This document shows positions 34,371 to 44,467 of a stretch of DNA of 64,000 nucleotides, one piece after another. Position 1 is the stretch's first letter. Each line of letters opens with the position of its first letter. Source of the stretch: Hypericum androsaemum (lineage: Eukaryota > Streptophyta > Magnoliopsida > Malpighiales > Hypericaceae); contig OZ023184.1 of NCBI GenBank assembly GCA_963995505.1, positions 10,618,308 through 10,682,307 of the forward strand, read 5' to 3'. The notes beneath the pieces are model-generated. The model did not search any database. It was not told the DNA's origin and was given only the letters and a program-made list of their open reading frames with translations. The position numbers and the translations under genes are program-made.

Positions 34371-35281
34371 TTCCCCTCCTCTTGAAATGGATTTGTCCTC
34401 AAATCCTTGCATCCGTCATGCTTTTGCCAACTCACAACCATGCTGGTGCAAGATGAACTCTTTGAACGTCGTTGCTGCACTTGATACCTTCCTTTCCAAC
34501 AGAATAAGTACTTCGATCTTAAAGAATCTGAAGTCATCTCCAACTCAAAAGCAAAAGCCCTACTAATCTGTTTAAGCGTTTCTTTGAACTTCAAATTATT
34601 CCAGATGTTGATCAACGATGAACCTCCAATATAATTAAACTTGTCCACACCTAAGAAGTCAATATGTTCAACATGTAAATCAGGAGACATGTAAGATATG
34701 GGTTGGACATCTTCCTTGTCAACTAAAACAACAAGTTCTTCTTGTCCACCATCAATAGCAGTTAAGCACTTCTTCATATGAACAACATCTACCAATTCTG
34801 ATTCATTGAACAAATCCCTCAAGTAAATAAGTGACATGGCATGGTCATCAAAACATTCTCCATCGAACAAGTCAATAGAATATTCACCAAATTCCTCCCA
34901 TGTCAAAACCTCTTCTTCAACAATCACTTCAGGTGTAACCTCCAAATCGTCAGAACTACATACCTTCCCCTCAACGTCGTGCTTAGTGTTAATGGTGTTC
35001 TCCCTCTTTCCATTGACTTCTCCAACAAAATTAGCTCCTGAATTCTTCTCATCTTTGACCCTCATCCTCCTTTGTTGAATTTGTCTTCCGCTACAGACAT
35101 TAGGAACATCATGTATCCTCTCTTGTTTGCACACTATCCGGTCCATCTTTTCGCTGAGCTTCTTGACCTCCGTTCTCATTATATGCCTCATCTCACTAAG
35201 AAGGGCGTCCATAAACGTGTGTGCATCACCAACCAATGGTGCAACACCTTCAAAGGATCTTCTTGAGTAGTTATAAGACAT
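34340..35281 (-). CDS. Family-D single ORF, copy 1 (313 aa)
   Basis: The only sizeable ORF of the D unit, starting at an ATG shortly after the leader. The first ~55 residues (TFMDALLSEMRHIMRTEVKKLSEKMDRI) resemble in layout the helical start of Gag in A-C. The middle (about 60-260) is acidic and unlike any gypsy domain I recognise; it includes QEELVVL, VQPISYMSPD and DFLGVDKF. The end, RYQVQQRRSK then [13 protein letters not shown], echoes the integrase C-terminal region of A-C ([22 protein letters not shown]) and leads into the polypurine tract. The last ~10 codons lie in the LTR. There is no protease, RT, RNase H or integrase. A related, divergent version in E keeps the frame, which suggests a translated product. 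Function unknown; a Gag-like or packaging role is a guess. Confidence 0.7.
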   Translation of the reverse strand: MSYNYSRRSFEGVAPLVGDAHTFMDALLSEMRHIMRTEVKKLSEKMDRIVCKQERIHDVPNVCSGRQIQQRRMRVKDEKNSGANFVGEVNGKRENTINTKHDVEGKVCSSDDLEVTPEVIVEEEVLTWEEFGEYSIDLFDGECFDDHAMSLIYLRDLFNESELVDVVHMKKCLTAIDGGQEELVVLVDKEDVQPISYMSPDLHVEHIDFLGVDKFNYIGGSSLINIWNNLKFKETLKQISRAFAFELEMTSDSLRSKYLFCWKGRYQVQQRRSKSSSCTSMVVSWQKHDGCKDLRTNPFQEEGNDMNQICKKP

Positions 35282-35524
35282 TCTTGCAGATTCTCTTTTT
35301 TTCTACTTTCAACTTTTCTTTTGTTTTGTTGATTTTTTTTTCAGCCTTCTTTCTTCTTCTTTTCTTGGCTGCCTTCTTCTCTATCTTTCTTTTTTTTCGG
35401 AATTTTTTTCCTCTTTTTTTATTTTTTTTTCTTTCTCCAACTCAGAATAAAATAAGAACAATAATTGAAAACTAATGAAAACAAAAATGAAATTTAAAGA
35501 TAGATGATCTGAAGTAGAGCTTAA

Positions 35525-35536
35525 GCTCTGATACCA
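35525..35536 (-). other. Primer-binding site, D unit 1
   Basis: TGGTATCAGAGC on the minus strand, two bases from LTR 2, identical to that of the autonomous families. The leader between it and the ORF (35282-35524) is a purine-rich tract on the minus strand. Confidence 0.92.
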
Positions 35537-35538
35537 AC

Positions 35539-36168
35539 TGATGTGAATCTCGTTACGGATCCACGCGAAAGCCGGATCTATCTACGTTCAGATTGATAGA
35601 AATCTCGACCCGTTGTTTGCACCTTTGCAAGAACCTCGGTATGAACAACCTCGACCCGCTGCTGTAGGAAAACAAGAACCTTGATTTGATGAAGACGCCA
35701 CAAACGGTGATGTAGATCCGCTTGATAAGTCGTTGGAGAACGCGAACGGAATCCCTCCGCTGTGTTCGAACAGTTCCGAAGAACCAAGAGTGCAAAGCCC
35801 ACGTTTTTTGTACTCAAATTATTCTCCTCATTCTCATTGATAAAGCCTTTATATATAGGCATATTGTTACAAAAAGAATCCTAGTTAAATAAAACTTCTA
35901 ACTAGATAAATATGACTTAAAAAGAGAAACTGAAAAGGAAAATAACTCTAATCCTACTAGGAATACTAAAAACGTGATTATCTCATAATTGACTTCCTAA
36001 ATAGACTAGAACTCCTAATAAAATGAAATTATCTTTTTTGTAACTTCCTAAACAAAATGGAACTCATGTAAAATGAAATTAACAAATAATTAACTTCCTA
36101 AATAGACTTTGAAACTCAAAAACGAATTATTAAATAATTATGGCTTCTTGCAGATCTGATTCATATCA
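35539..36168 (-). repeat. Family-D LTR 2 (shared middle LTR)
   Basis: It is 630 bp. It acts as 5' LTR of unit 1 and 3' LTR of unit 2. It differs from LTR 1 at only a handful of positions. Confidence 0.93.
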
Positions 36169-37079
36169 TTCCCCTCCTCTTGAAATGGATTTGTCCTCAA
36201 ATCCTTGCATCCGTCATGCTTTTGCCAACTCACAACCATGCTGGTGCAAGATGAACTCTTTGAACGTCGTTGCTGCACTTGATACCTTCCTTTCCAACAG
36301 AATAAGTACTTCGATCTTAAAGAATCTGAAGTCATCTCCAACTCAAAAGCAAAAGCCCTACTAATCTGTTTAAGCGTTTCTTTGAACTTCAAATTATTCC
36401 AGATGTTGATCAACGATGAACCTCCAATATAATTAAACTTGTCCACACCTAAGAAGTCAATATGTTCAACATGTAAATCAGGAGACATGTAAGATATGGG
36501 TTGGACATCTTCCTTGTCAACTAAAACAACAAGTTCTTCTTGTCCACCATCAATAGCAGTTAAGCACTTCTTCATATGAACAACATCTACCAATTCTGAT
36601 TCATTGAACAAATCCCTCAAGTAAATAAGTGACATGGCATGGTCATCAAAACATTCTCCATCGAACAAGTCAATAGAATATTCACCAAATTCCTCCCATG
36701 TCAAAACCTCTTCTTCAACAATCACTTCAGGTGTAACCTCCAAATCGTCAGAACTACATACCTTCCCCTCAACGTCGTGCTTAGTGTTAATGGTGTTCTC
36801 CCTCTTTCCATTGACTTCTCCAACAAAATTAGCTCCTGAATTCTTCTCATCTTTGACCCTCATCCTCCTTTGTTGAATTTGTCTTCCGCTACAGACATTA
36901 GGAACATCATGTATCCTCTCTTGTTTGCACACTATCCGGTCCATCTTTTCACTGAGCTTCTTGACCTCCGTTCTCATTATATGCCTCATCTCACTAAGAA
37001 GGGCGTCCATAAACGTGTGTGCATCACCAACCAATGGTGCAACACCTTCAAAGGATCTTCTTGAGTAGTTATAAGACAT
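36138..37079 (-). CDS. Family-D single ORF, copy 2 (313 aa)
   Basis: Same length and same translated sequence as copy 1. The 1168-bp internal regions differ at very few bases (for example TTTTCACTGAGC versus TTTTCGCTGAGC), and those I found leave the protein unchanged. The near-identity points to recent duplication of the whole LTR-internal unit rather than two independent insertions. Confidence 0.7.
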   Translation of the reverse strand: MSYNYSRRSFEGVAPLVGDAHTFMDALLSEMRHIMRTEVKKLSEKMDRIVCKQERIHDVPNVCSGRQIQQRRMRVKDEKNSGANFVGEVNGKRENTINTKHDVEGKVCSSDDLEVTPEVIVEEEVLTWEEFGEYSIDLFDGECFDDHAMSLIYLRDLFNESELVDVVHMKKCLTAIDGGQEELVVLVDKEDVQPISYMSPDLHVEHIDFLGVDKFNYIGGSSLINIWNNLKFKETLKQISRAFAFELEMTSDSLRSKYLFCWKGRYQVQQRRSKSSSCTSMVVSWQKHDGCKDLRTNPFQEEGNDMNQICKKP

Positions 37080-37322
37080 TCTTGCAGATTCTCTTTTTTT
37101 CTACTTTCAACTTTTCTTTTGTTTTGTTGATTTTTTTTTCAGCCTTCTTTCTTCTTCTTTTCTTGGCTGCCTTCTTCTCTATCTTTCTTTTTTTTCTGAA
37201 TTTTTTTCCTCTTTTTTTATTTTTTTTTCTTTCTCCAACTCAGAATAAAATAAGAACAATAATTGAAAACTAATGAAAACAAAAATGAAATTTAAAGATA
37301 GATGATCTGAAGTAGAGCTTAA

Positions 37323-37334
37323 GCTCTGATACCA
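37323..37334 (-). other. Primer-binding site, D unit 2
   Basis: TGGTATCAGAGC on the minus strand, two bases from LTR 3. Confidence 0.92.
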
Positions 37335-37336
37335 AC

Positions 37337-37967
37337 TGATGTGAATCTCGTTACGGATCCACGCGAAAGCCGGATCTATCTACGTTCAGATTGATGGAAA
37401 TCTCGACCCGTTGTTTGCACCTTTGCAAGAACCTCGGTATGAACAACCTCGACCCGCTGCTGTAGGAAAACAAGAACCTTGATTTGATGAAGACGCCACA
37501 AACGGTGATGTAGATCCGCTTTATAAGTCGTTGGAGAACGCGAACGGAATCCCTCCGCTGTGTTCGAACAGTTCCGAAGAACCAAGAGTGCAAAGCCCAC
37601 GTTTTTTGTACTCAAATTATTCTCCTCATTCTCATTGATAAAGCCTTTATATATAGGCATATTGTTACAAAAAGAATCCTAGTTAAATAAAACTTCTAAC
37701 TAGATAAATATGACTTAAAAAGAGAAACTGAAAAGGAAAATAACTCTAATCCTACTAGGAATACTAAAAAACGTGATTATCTCATAATTGACTTCCTAAA
37801 CAGACTAGAACTCCTAATAAAATGAAATTATCTTTTTTGTAACTTCCTAAACAAAATAGAACTCATGTAAAATGAAATTAACAAATAATTAACTTCCTAA
37901 ATAGACTTTGAAACTCAAAAACGAATTATTAAATAATTATGGCTTCTTGCAGATCTGATTCATATCA
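37337..37967 (-). repeat. Family-D LTR 3 (5'-most)
   Basis: It is 631 bp (one extra A in an A run near 37768). It is slightly more diverged from LTRs 1 and 2 than they are from each other (for example CTTTATAAG for CTTGATAAG). It abuts element C Gag sequence at 37968. Confidence 0.93.
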
Positions 37968-38107
37968 ATTGCATCCATGCGTTGTTGCAACGGCTCCATC
38001 TCCGCTCGCATCATTTGTTGGAATTTTCCTGTCAGGGCCTCCACAAATACCTTAAGACCAACATCAGCCAACGTACCCTCTTTTTCTCTTTGATCTTCGC
38101 AAGACAT
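37968..38107 (-). pseudogene. Element C Gag N-terminus (piece 1)
   Basis: Begins at an ATG (38105-38107) just downstream of a TTGCAG acceptor-like site and encodes MSCEDQREKEGTLADVGLK... to QQRMDA, aligning with the start of A1 ([19 protein letters not shown]). Family D is inserted after this point; the protein resumes at 33740. Confidence 0.88.
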
Positions 38108-38552
38108 ATCTGGCTGCAAGAAAATTTCGTTAGTGAAAAAAAATTTTGATGGCCTCACAAGTTCACTCCCTTATGTGTTTACTCTCAATGTAAGTTGCAC
38201 TCAAGTTCACTCGTGTTTGCACTCAATTCTTTGGCTTTTCTCTCTAATGCACTCAGAACTCTTGCCTTTTTCCTCTCGTGATACTCTTGTACGTTCTTAC
38301 TAAGCTAACAAGGCTTTGCTTGAACTACACGGATCACTATCAAAGGTAGTTCCTTGTTTTCTTGCGCTGCACGTAGATTACTTCGGATTGACTTCCTCTT
38401 GTTTTCTGTCCGCCTATTGGTTTTTGCTTCTTGCTTCCTCTTTTGTTTCTCTTGCGTTCTTCTTGCTTCCTCTTTTCTTGCGTTTCCTCTTTAATTCGCA
38501 AGCTTCCTAATTCGTCTTGTTCTTGCAATTTCCTATTTAGTCTTGCTTCTTC
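38108..38552 (-). other. Element C leader, truncated, with putative intron
   Basis: Leader of C with the same putative intron as A and B: donor TTA|GTAAGAAC (38300), acceptor TTGCAG (38114), about 187 bp; the branch-like sequence is CACTAAC. CTCTTGCCTTTTT at 38259-38271 is the satellite unit on the minus strand. The leader has no primer site or 5' LTR because sequence homologous to C ends at about 38553. Confidence 0.6.
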
Positions 38553-38556
38553 TTTT

Positions 38557-39231
38557 GATGAGCATACCATGTCACTTCTTTATTTGAGGATTATGTTCAA
38601 TGAATCAGAAGTTGTGAACGTTGTTCACATGAACAAGTGCATAATTCCTATTGATGGTGAACACGAAGAACTTGTTGTTGCTGTTCAAAAGAGAGAGGTT
38701 CAGCCCATATCTTACATGTCTCCAGATTTCCATGTTGAATATATTGAGCATTTTGATTTCTTGGGAGTTGACAAGTTTGATTATGTTGGTGGCTCACCAT
38801 TGATCAATTTATGGAATAGTTTGAAGGTTGCAGAAAGGCATATTCGAATAAATAAATCTTTGGCTTTTTATTTGGAGATGATATCAGATTGTTTATGTTC
38901 GAACTATCTATTCTGTTGGAGAGGAAGGTATCAAGTACAACCACGACGTTCGAAGACTCAACCTTGTTCCAGCATGGTTGTTAATTTGTGGCACTATGAC
39001 ATATGCGAGGATTTGAGGACAAATCCCTTTCAAGAGGAGGGGAATGATATGAATATGGGAAGCACTCATATGATGATTTCAAGTGCCAATCTGACCAAGT
39101 TAGAGAGCACACACAAAGCACTTCAAGTCACAACTTTGTGGGCTGATTTCCAAGCATACTTTGGAGAGTTGGGCTCAAGCAAATGTATTAAAGTCCATGG
39201 ACCAAGCCACGAAATTCAGCTGAGTTTATGA
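38557..39231 (+). pseudogene. Element E ORF, C-terminal part
   Basis: Open frame beginning DEHTMSLLYLRIMFNESE and aligning through its length with the D ORF (DDHAMSLIYLRDLFNESE), including QPISYMSPD, DFLGVDKF, YLFCW(R/K)GRYQVQ and [13 protein letters not shown]. Many residues differ but the frame is kept with no stops. It then continues about 62 residues into the LTR, further than in D. The start of the protein is lost at the C/E junction, so it is a fragment. Function unknown. Confidence 0.75.
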
Positions 39232-39833
39232 CCTTAATACAAGTTCTAGAAGGTCCATTTAGCAGCCAAGATCTTGAAGATTTATTCTCTCTGATTTGGG
39301 CATTCTATTTAGGAAGTTTATTTCAGCCATTAGTTTTGATTAGGAAGTTATATTCCAACAAATCTTGGCTTATTTAGCTTGTTTGTCACGTTTGTAGCCT
39401 TCCTAAAAGGCATAGATTTGTTTCCTTTTTAGTTTCCCTTTCCAGCCAGATTTTTAGGAGTTGTTTGATTTGGAATCTCTTTGTAATATTGAGCCTATTT
39501 ATAGAGGCTTATGCAATGAGAAAAGGAGACCATTATTGATTGAAAAACGTGGGCTTTGCTCTCTTGGTTCTTCGGAACAGTTCGAACACAACGGAGGGAT
39601 TCCGTCGAGTTCACCATCGACTTATCAAGCGGATCTTCATCACCGTTTGTGGCATCATCGACATATCAAGGTTCTTTGTTTCAACTTAAGCAGCGGGTCG
39701 CGGTCTTAATACCAAGGTTCTTGTTTGGTTGTGAGCATCGGGTCGAGATCTCCATCACGAACTGATCAAGAACGATCTGGGATTTCACGCTTTGTGGCCG
39801 GGTCTCGTCGCATCGTTGGCGGGGTTCGTATCA
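39045..39833 (+). repeat. 3' LTR of element E
   Basis: It is 789 bp; begins TGATATGAATATGGG and ends GGGTTCGTATCA. It shares with D LTRs the GTGGGCTTTGC, GTTCTTCGGAACAGTTCGAACACA-type and CGGGTCGAGAT segments in its downstream third, but the upstream part is different. Possible TATA-like TATTTATAGAG at about 39496. Confidence 0.88.
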
Positions 39834-41450
39834 GGTAAGAAAATGCAATATCAGGCAAGAAAAGGAAAGGAAAAGGCATGAAAAGACAAGAAAAGGAAAG
39901 AAAAGGTAAGAAAAGACAAGAAAAGGCAAGAAAAGGCAGGAAAAGGCAAGAAAAGGGAAGAAAAGGCAAGAAAAGTAATGAAAAGTCAAGAAAAGGAAAT
40001 ATGAGGCAAGAAAAGGCAAGAAAAGGAAAGAAAAGGCAAAGAAAAGTTAAGAAAAGAAAAGAAAAGGGATGGAAAGGCAAGAAAAAAAAAGAAAATTAAA
40101 GATGAGGCAAGAAAAGGTAAGATAAGCAAGAAAAGGTAAGAAAAGGTAAGAAAAGGCAAGGAAGAGGTAAGAAAAGGCAATATATGACAAGAAAAGGCAA
40201 GATAGGCAAGAAAAGGAAAGAAAAGTCAAGGAAAAGGCACGAAAAGGCAAGATAATTAAAGAAAAAGCACGAAAAGGAAAGATAAGGAAAGAAAAGATGA
40301 GAAAAGGCAAGAAAAGGTAAGAAATGGCAGAAAAAGGCAAGGAAAAGGTAACAAAAGGCAAGATAAGGCAAGAAAAGGCAAGGAAAAGGAAAAGGAAAAA
40401 AATGAAAAACAAGGCAAGAAAAGGACAAAAAGGCAAGGAAAAGGCAAAAAATGAAAAACAAGGCAAGAAAAGGCATGAAAAGGAATCAAAAGGTAAGAAA
40501 ATGCAAGATAAGGCAAGAAAAGGAAAGATAAGGCCAGAAAAGGAAAGATAAGGCAAGAAAAGGAATGGAAAAGGCATGAAAATGCAAGAAAGGGAAAGAT
40601 AAGGCAAGAAAAGGAAATAAAAGGCAAGGAAAAGGCAAAAGAAGGCAAGAAAAGGTAAGGAAAAGGCAAGATAAGGCAAGATAAGGAAAGAAAAGGCATG
40701 AAAAGGCATTGAAAAGGCAAGAAAATGAAAGATATGGCAAGAAAATACAAGAAAAGGCAAGGAAAAGGAATGAAAAGGCAAGATAAGAATTGAGAAGGCA
40801 AGGAAAAGGAATGAAAAGGCAAGATAAGGATTGAAAAGGCAAGGAAAAGGAATGAAAAGGCAAGATAAGAATTGAAAAGGCAAGGAAAAGGAATGAAAAG
40901 GCAAGAAAAGGAAAGAAGAGGCAAGGAAAAGACAAGATAAGGTGAGATAAGGCAAGAAAAGGAAAGAAAAGGAAAGATGAGGCAAGAAAAGGAAAGAAAA
41001 GGCAAGAAAATGTAAAAAAAGGATAGAAAAGGCAAGAAAAGGGAAGAAAAGGCAAGGAAAAGTTATGAAAATGCAAGAAAAGGAAAGATGAGGCAAGAAA
41101 AAGCAAGAAAAGGAAAGAAAAGGCAAGAAAAAGGTAAGAAAAGAAAAGAAAAGGGATGGAAAGGCAAGAAAAGAAAAGAAAATGAAAGATGAGGCTAGAA
41201 AAGGAAAGATAAGTAATAAAAGGTAAGAAAAGGAAAGAAAAGTCAAGGAAAAGGCACGAAAAGGCAAGAAAAGGAAACAAAAAGCAAGAAAAGGAAAGAA
41301 AAGGAAAGAAAAGGTGAGAAAAGGTAAGAAAAGGTAAGAAAAGGAAAGATAAGGAAAGATAACACAAGAAAAGGCAAGGAAAAGGAAAGAAAAGGTAAAA
41401 AAAATGAAAAACAAGGCAAGAAAAGGCAAAAATGGGCATTAAAAGAAAAA
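39834..41450 (+). repeat. 10-bp minisatellite array, block 4
   Basis: AAAAGGCAAG orientation, as to the left of the nest. A segment with GAATGAAAAGGCAAGATAAG followed by a variant AATTGA or GATTGA is repeated three times at 40755-40880. The array ends at the polarity switch. Confidence 0.95.
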
Positions 41451-43646
41451 CTTGCCTTTTCATGCCTTTTTTTGCCTTATCATGCCTTTTCATTCCTTTT
41501 CTTGCCTTTTCATGCCTTTTCTTGCCTTCTCTTTCCTTTTCTTGCCTTTTCATGCCTTTTCCATGCCTTTTCTTTCCTTTTCCTTCCCTTTTCTTTTCTT
41601 ATCTTTCCTTTTCTTGTTTTTTTTATCCTTTTGCTGTCCTTTTCTTGCCTTTTCTTTCCTTTTCTTGTCTTTTCTTTCCTTTTGCATTCCTTTCCTTGCC
41701 TTATCTATCATTTTCTTGCTTTTCCTTGCCATATCTTGCCTTACTTTCCTTTTCTTGACTTTTCTTGACTTTTCATGTCTTTTCTTGCCTTATCAGGCCT
41801 TATCTTGCCTTTTCAAAACTTATCTTTCCTTTTTTACCTTATCTTCACTTTTCTTGCCTTTTCATGCATTTTCATTGCCTTTCCTTCCATTTCCTTGCAT
41901 TATCTTTCTTTTTCTTGCCATTTCATGCATTTTCTTTGCTTTTTCTTTCCTTATCTTGCATTTTCTTACCTTTTCCTTGTATTTTCTTTCCTTATCTTGC
42001 TTTTCTTGCCTTTTCCTTGCATTTTCTTTCCTTATCCTTCCTTATCTTGCCTTTTCTTGCCTCATCTTTCATTTTCTTTCCTTTTCTTGCCATTCTTTCC
42101 CTTCTCTTGCCTTATCTTGCCATTTCTTTCCTTTTCTTACCTTATCTTTTCTTTTCTTACCTTATCTTACCTTTTATAGCCTTTTCTTGAAATTTCTTTC
42201 CTTTTCTTGCCTTTTCTTTCCTTTTCTTGCCTTTTCTTGCCTTATCTTTCCTTTTCCTTGCCTTTTCTTTCCTTTTCTTGCCTTATCTTTCCATTGATTT
42301 CCTTTTCTTTCCTTTTATTTCCTTTTCTTTCCTTTTCTTGTCGTTTCTTGCCTTTTCTTTCCTCTTCTTGCCTTTTCATTCCTTTTCATGCCTTTTCCAG
42401 ACCTTTTCCTTGCCTTATCTTTCCTTTTCTTTCATTTTCTTGCCTTTTCCATGCTTTTTTTTTGTCTCTTCTTGCCTTTTTTTCCTTTTCTTTCTTTTTC
42501 TTGCCTTTTCTTCTCCTTTTCTTGCCTTTTCTTGCATTTGCTTGCCTTTTCTTACCTTTTCTTGTCTTTGCTTGCCTTTTCTTGCCTTATCCTTCCTAAT
42601 AATTCCTTTTCTTTCTTTTTCTTGCCTTATCTTTCCTTTTCTTGCATTTTCATTCCTTTCCTTTCTTTTATTTCCTTTTCTTGCATTTTCCTTGCCTTTT
42701 CTTGCCTTTTATTTCCTTTTCTTTTTGTTTCTTGCCTTTTCTGGCCTTTTTTGCCTTTTCTTGCCTTTTCCTTTCCTTTTCTTGCCTTTTCTTTCCTTAT
42801 CTTTCCTTTCTTGCCTTTCTTTGCCTTTTCTTGCCTTATCTTTCATTTTCTTACCTTTTCTTGCCTTATCTTTTCTTTTCTTACCTTATCTTACCTTTTC
42901 TAGCCTTTTCTTGGCGTTTCTTTACTTATCTTGGATTTTCTTTCCTTTTCATGCATTTTCTTGCCTTTTCTTGCTTTTTTTGCCTTATCTTGCCTTTTCA
43001 TTCCTTTTCTTGCCTTTTCATGCCTTCTCTTTCCTTCTCTTTCCTTTTCCTTCCCTTTTCTTTTCTTATCTTTCCTTTTCTTGCCTTTTTTATCCTTTTG
43101 CAGTCCTTTTCTTGCCTTTTCTTTCCTTTTCTTATCTTTTCTTTCCTTTTGCTTTCTTTTCCTTGCCTTATCTATCATTTTCTTGCTTTTCCTTGCCATA
43201 TCTTGCCTTACTTTCCTTTTCTTGACTTTTCTTGACTTTTCATGTCTTTTCTTGCCTTATCAGGCCTTATCTTGCCTTTTCAAAACTTATCTTTCCTTTC
43301 TTACCTTATCTTCACTTTTCTTGCCTTTTCATGCCTTTTCATGCATTTTCATTGCCTTTCCTTCCATTTCCTTGCATTATCTTTCTTTTTCTTGCCATTT
43401 CATGCATTTTCTTTGCTTTTTCTTTCCTTATCTTGCATTTTCTTACCTTTTCCTTGTATTTTCTTTCCTTATCCTTCCTTATCTTGCCTTTTCTTGCCTC
43501 ATCTTTCATTTTCTTTCCTTTTCTTGCCATTCTTTCCCTTCTCTTGCCTTATCTTGCCATTTCTTGCCATTTCCTTGCTCTTTCTTTCCTTTTCATTCAT
43601 TTTCTTACCTTTTCATGCCATTTCCATGACTTTTCTTGCCATTTTC
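41451..43646 (-). repeat. 10-bp minisatellite array, block 5, opposite orientation
   Basis: From here on the plus strand reads CTTGCCTTTT, the reverse complement of blocks 1-4. The block contains a tandem duplication with a 1467-bp offset: the segment around 41470-41830 recurs at 42937-43297, recognisable by the rare TTATCAGGCCTTATC and TTCAAAACTTATC variants, and similarity continues beyond that with small indels. Confidence 0.93.
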
Positions 43647-44467
43647 TGATGTGAGCAAGCCTAAGGATGCACCTACTATCAAGCTTGTAGACTCGCAGCA
43701 AGTTCAAGTTCCAATTGGGCCAATGACAAGAGCAAGAGCTAGGAAGTCGCAATCTGACTTCAATGGACTAATGCAAGAAGTTTGGGCTCAAGCAAGTGCG
43801 TGGAGGACCAAGGACGTCCAAGAAGTCCAAGGGAGGCCCATGCACGTTTTGGAAGCTAAATGGGAAGTTTGAGATGCACGCAATCTCCTGGATGCATGCG
43901 CACGTGAATTTCAAGCTTATCTTGGACATGCGTCCCTAAATTTTAGGAATTGCATCTACTATGTTTTAGGACGTGATATTTACTAGATAGTCTATTAGTT
44001 ATCTATGTTTAGATTGTTTTCCTACTTAGTTGAATATTTCGGCCAGAATCCCTTTAAATTAGGAAGGAGAGTTTTGGCCAGCCTTGAACTCCTTATTTGG
44101 AGTTAGTTTTCGTTTAGGAAATTGTAAGACTTATGGAGCCTATATAAAGAGGCATCCTCATTCAATAAAGGGGATAACAATTCGGAGAATTACTTAGCAT
44201 TGGCTAATTGTGAGTTTAGATACTCGTTTGTTCTTGCTTAGGCTGGTGAGTCGTCTTGGCTGGAATTTATCTTTCACTTATCAAGCGGATCATCCATCCC
44301 CGCTCGTAGCGTGATACGACCTTAGGTCAAGGTTCAGAAGCTCTTGCAGCGGGTTAAGGTTCAATTTCGCGCCTTAGTTCTTGTGAGTTCTTGTGAGTTG
44401 TGATCTGTTCCATTCTGAAGTAACAAACGGTCCGAGTTGTGAGTCTTTTCCGCGGAAATTCATATCA
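43647..44467 (+). mobile_element. Solo LTR of family B
   Basis: An 821-bp LTR from TGATGTGAGCAAGCC to TTCATATCA, flanked on both sides by TTTTC (43642-43646 and 44468-44472), a perfect 5-bp duplication. It has no internal sequence, so it is the product of recombination between the two LTRs of one insertion. It retains the LTR-encoded polyprotein tail (43648-43872, with [12 protein letters not shown]) and a TATA box near 44140. It is visibly more diverged than the B1 LTRs. Confidence 0.9.

Larger units (their letters stand above)
33741..37967 (-). mobile_element. Tandem family-D retrotransposon: 3 LTRs, 2 internal regions
   Basis: Structure LTR-internal-LTR-internal-LTR with an exact 1798-bp period. 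Each internal region has its own primer site, ORF and polypurine tract. Both ends abut Gag sequence of element C; flanks are ATGGC (33736-33740) and ATTGC (37968-37972), a target duplication with one mismatch. The three LTRs and two internal regions are almost identical. The element lacks protease, RT and integrase and must depend on other elements for movement. Such arrays usually arise by unequal recombination between LTRs of neighbouring copies. Confidence 0.93.
21634..38552 (-). mobile_element. Decayed Ty3/gypsy element C, twice interrupted
   Basis: Family-C element read on the minus strand: 3' LTR at 21634-22437, polyprotein pieces at 22200-23483, 30284-33740 and 37968-38107, and leader at 38108-38552. 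It is split by B1 (23484-30283) and by the D tandem (33741-37967); removing both restores a continuous gag-pol order. There is no 5' LTR or primer site: the leader breaks off at about 38553 into element E. It carries two in-frame stop codons and a damaged zinc knuckle, so it is inactive. The left flank GGTAA (21629-21633) matches the base run after element E. Confidence 0.9.
38553..39833 (+). mobile_element. Truncated element E (D-related), fused head-to-head to C
   Basis: The 3' half of a D-related element on the plus strand: the end of its ORF, polypurine tract AAGAGGAGGGGAA (39032-39044) and a complete 789-bp 3' LTR. The 5' LTR, primer site and first half of the ORF are absent. The join to the C leader falls in TTTTGATGA (38553-38561), which matches TTTTGATGA in the D ORF. 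After the LTR comes GGTAA, the same five bases that precede the C 3' LTR. Confidence 0.85.

Noticed and set aside
34340..35281. Host gene captured between LTRs
   Set aside because: Its ends match retrotransposon Gag-like and integrase-end sequence and it is repeated with the LTR unit. A captured middle segment remains possible, but no host family was recognised.
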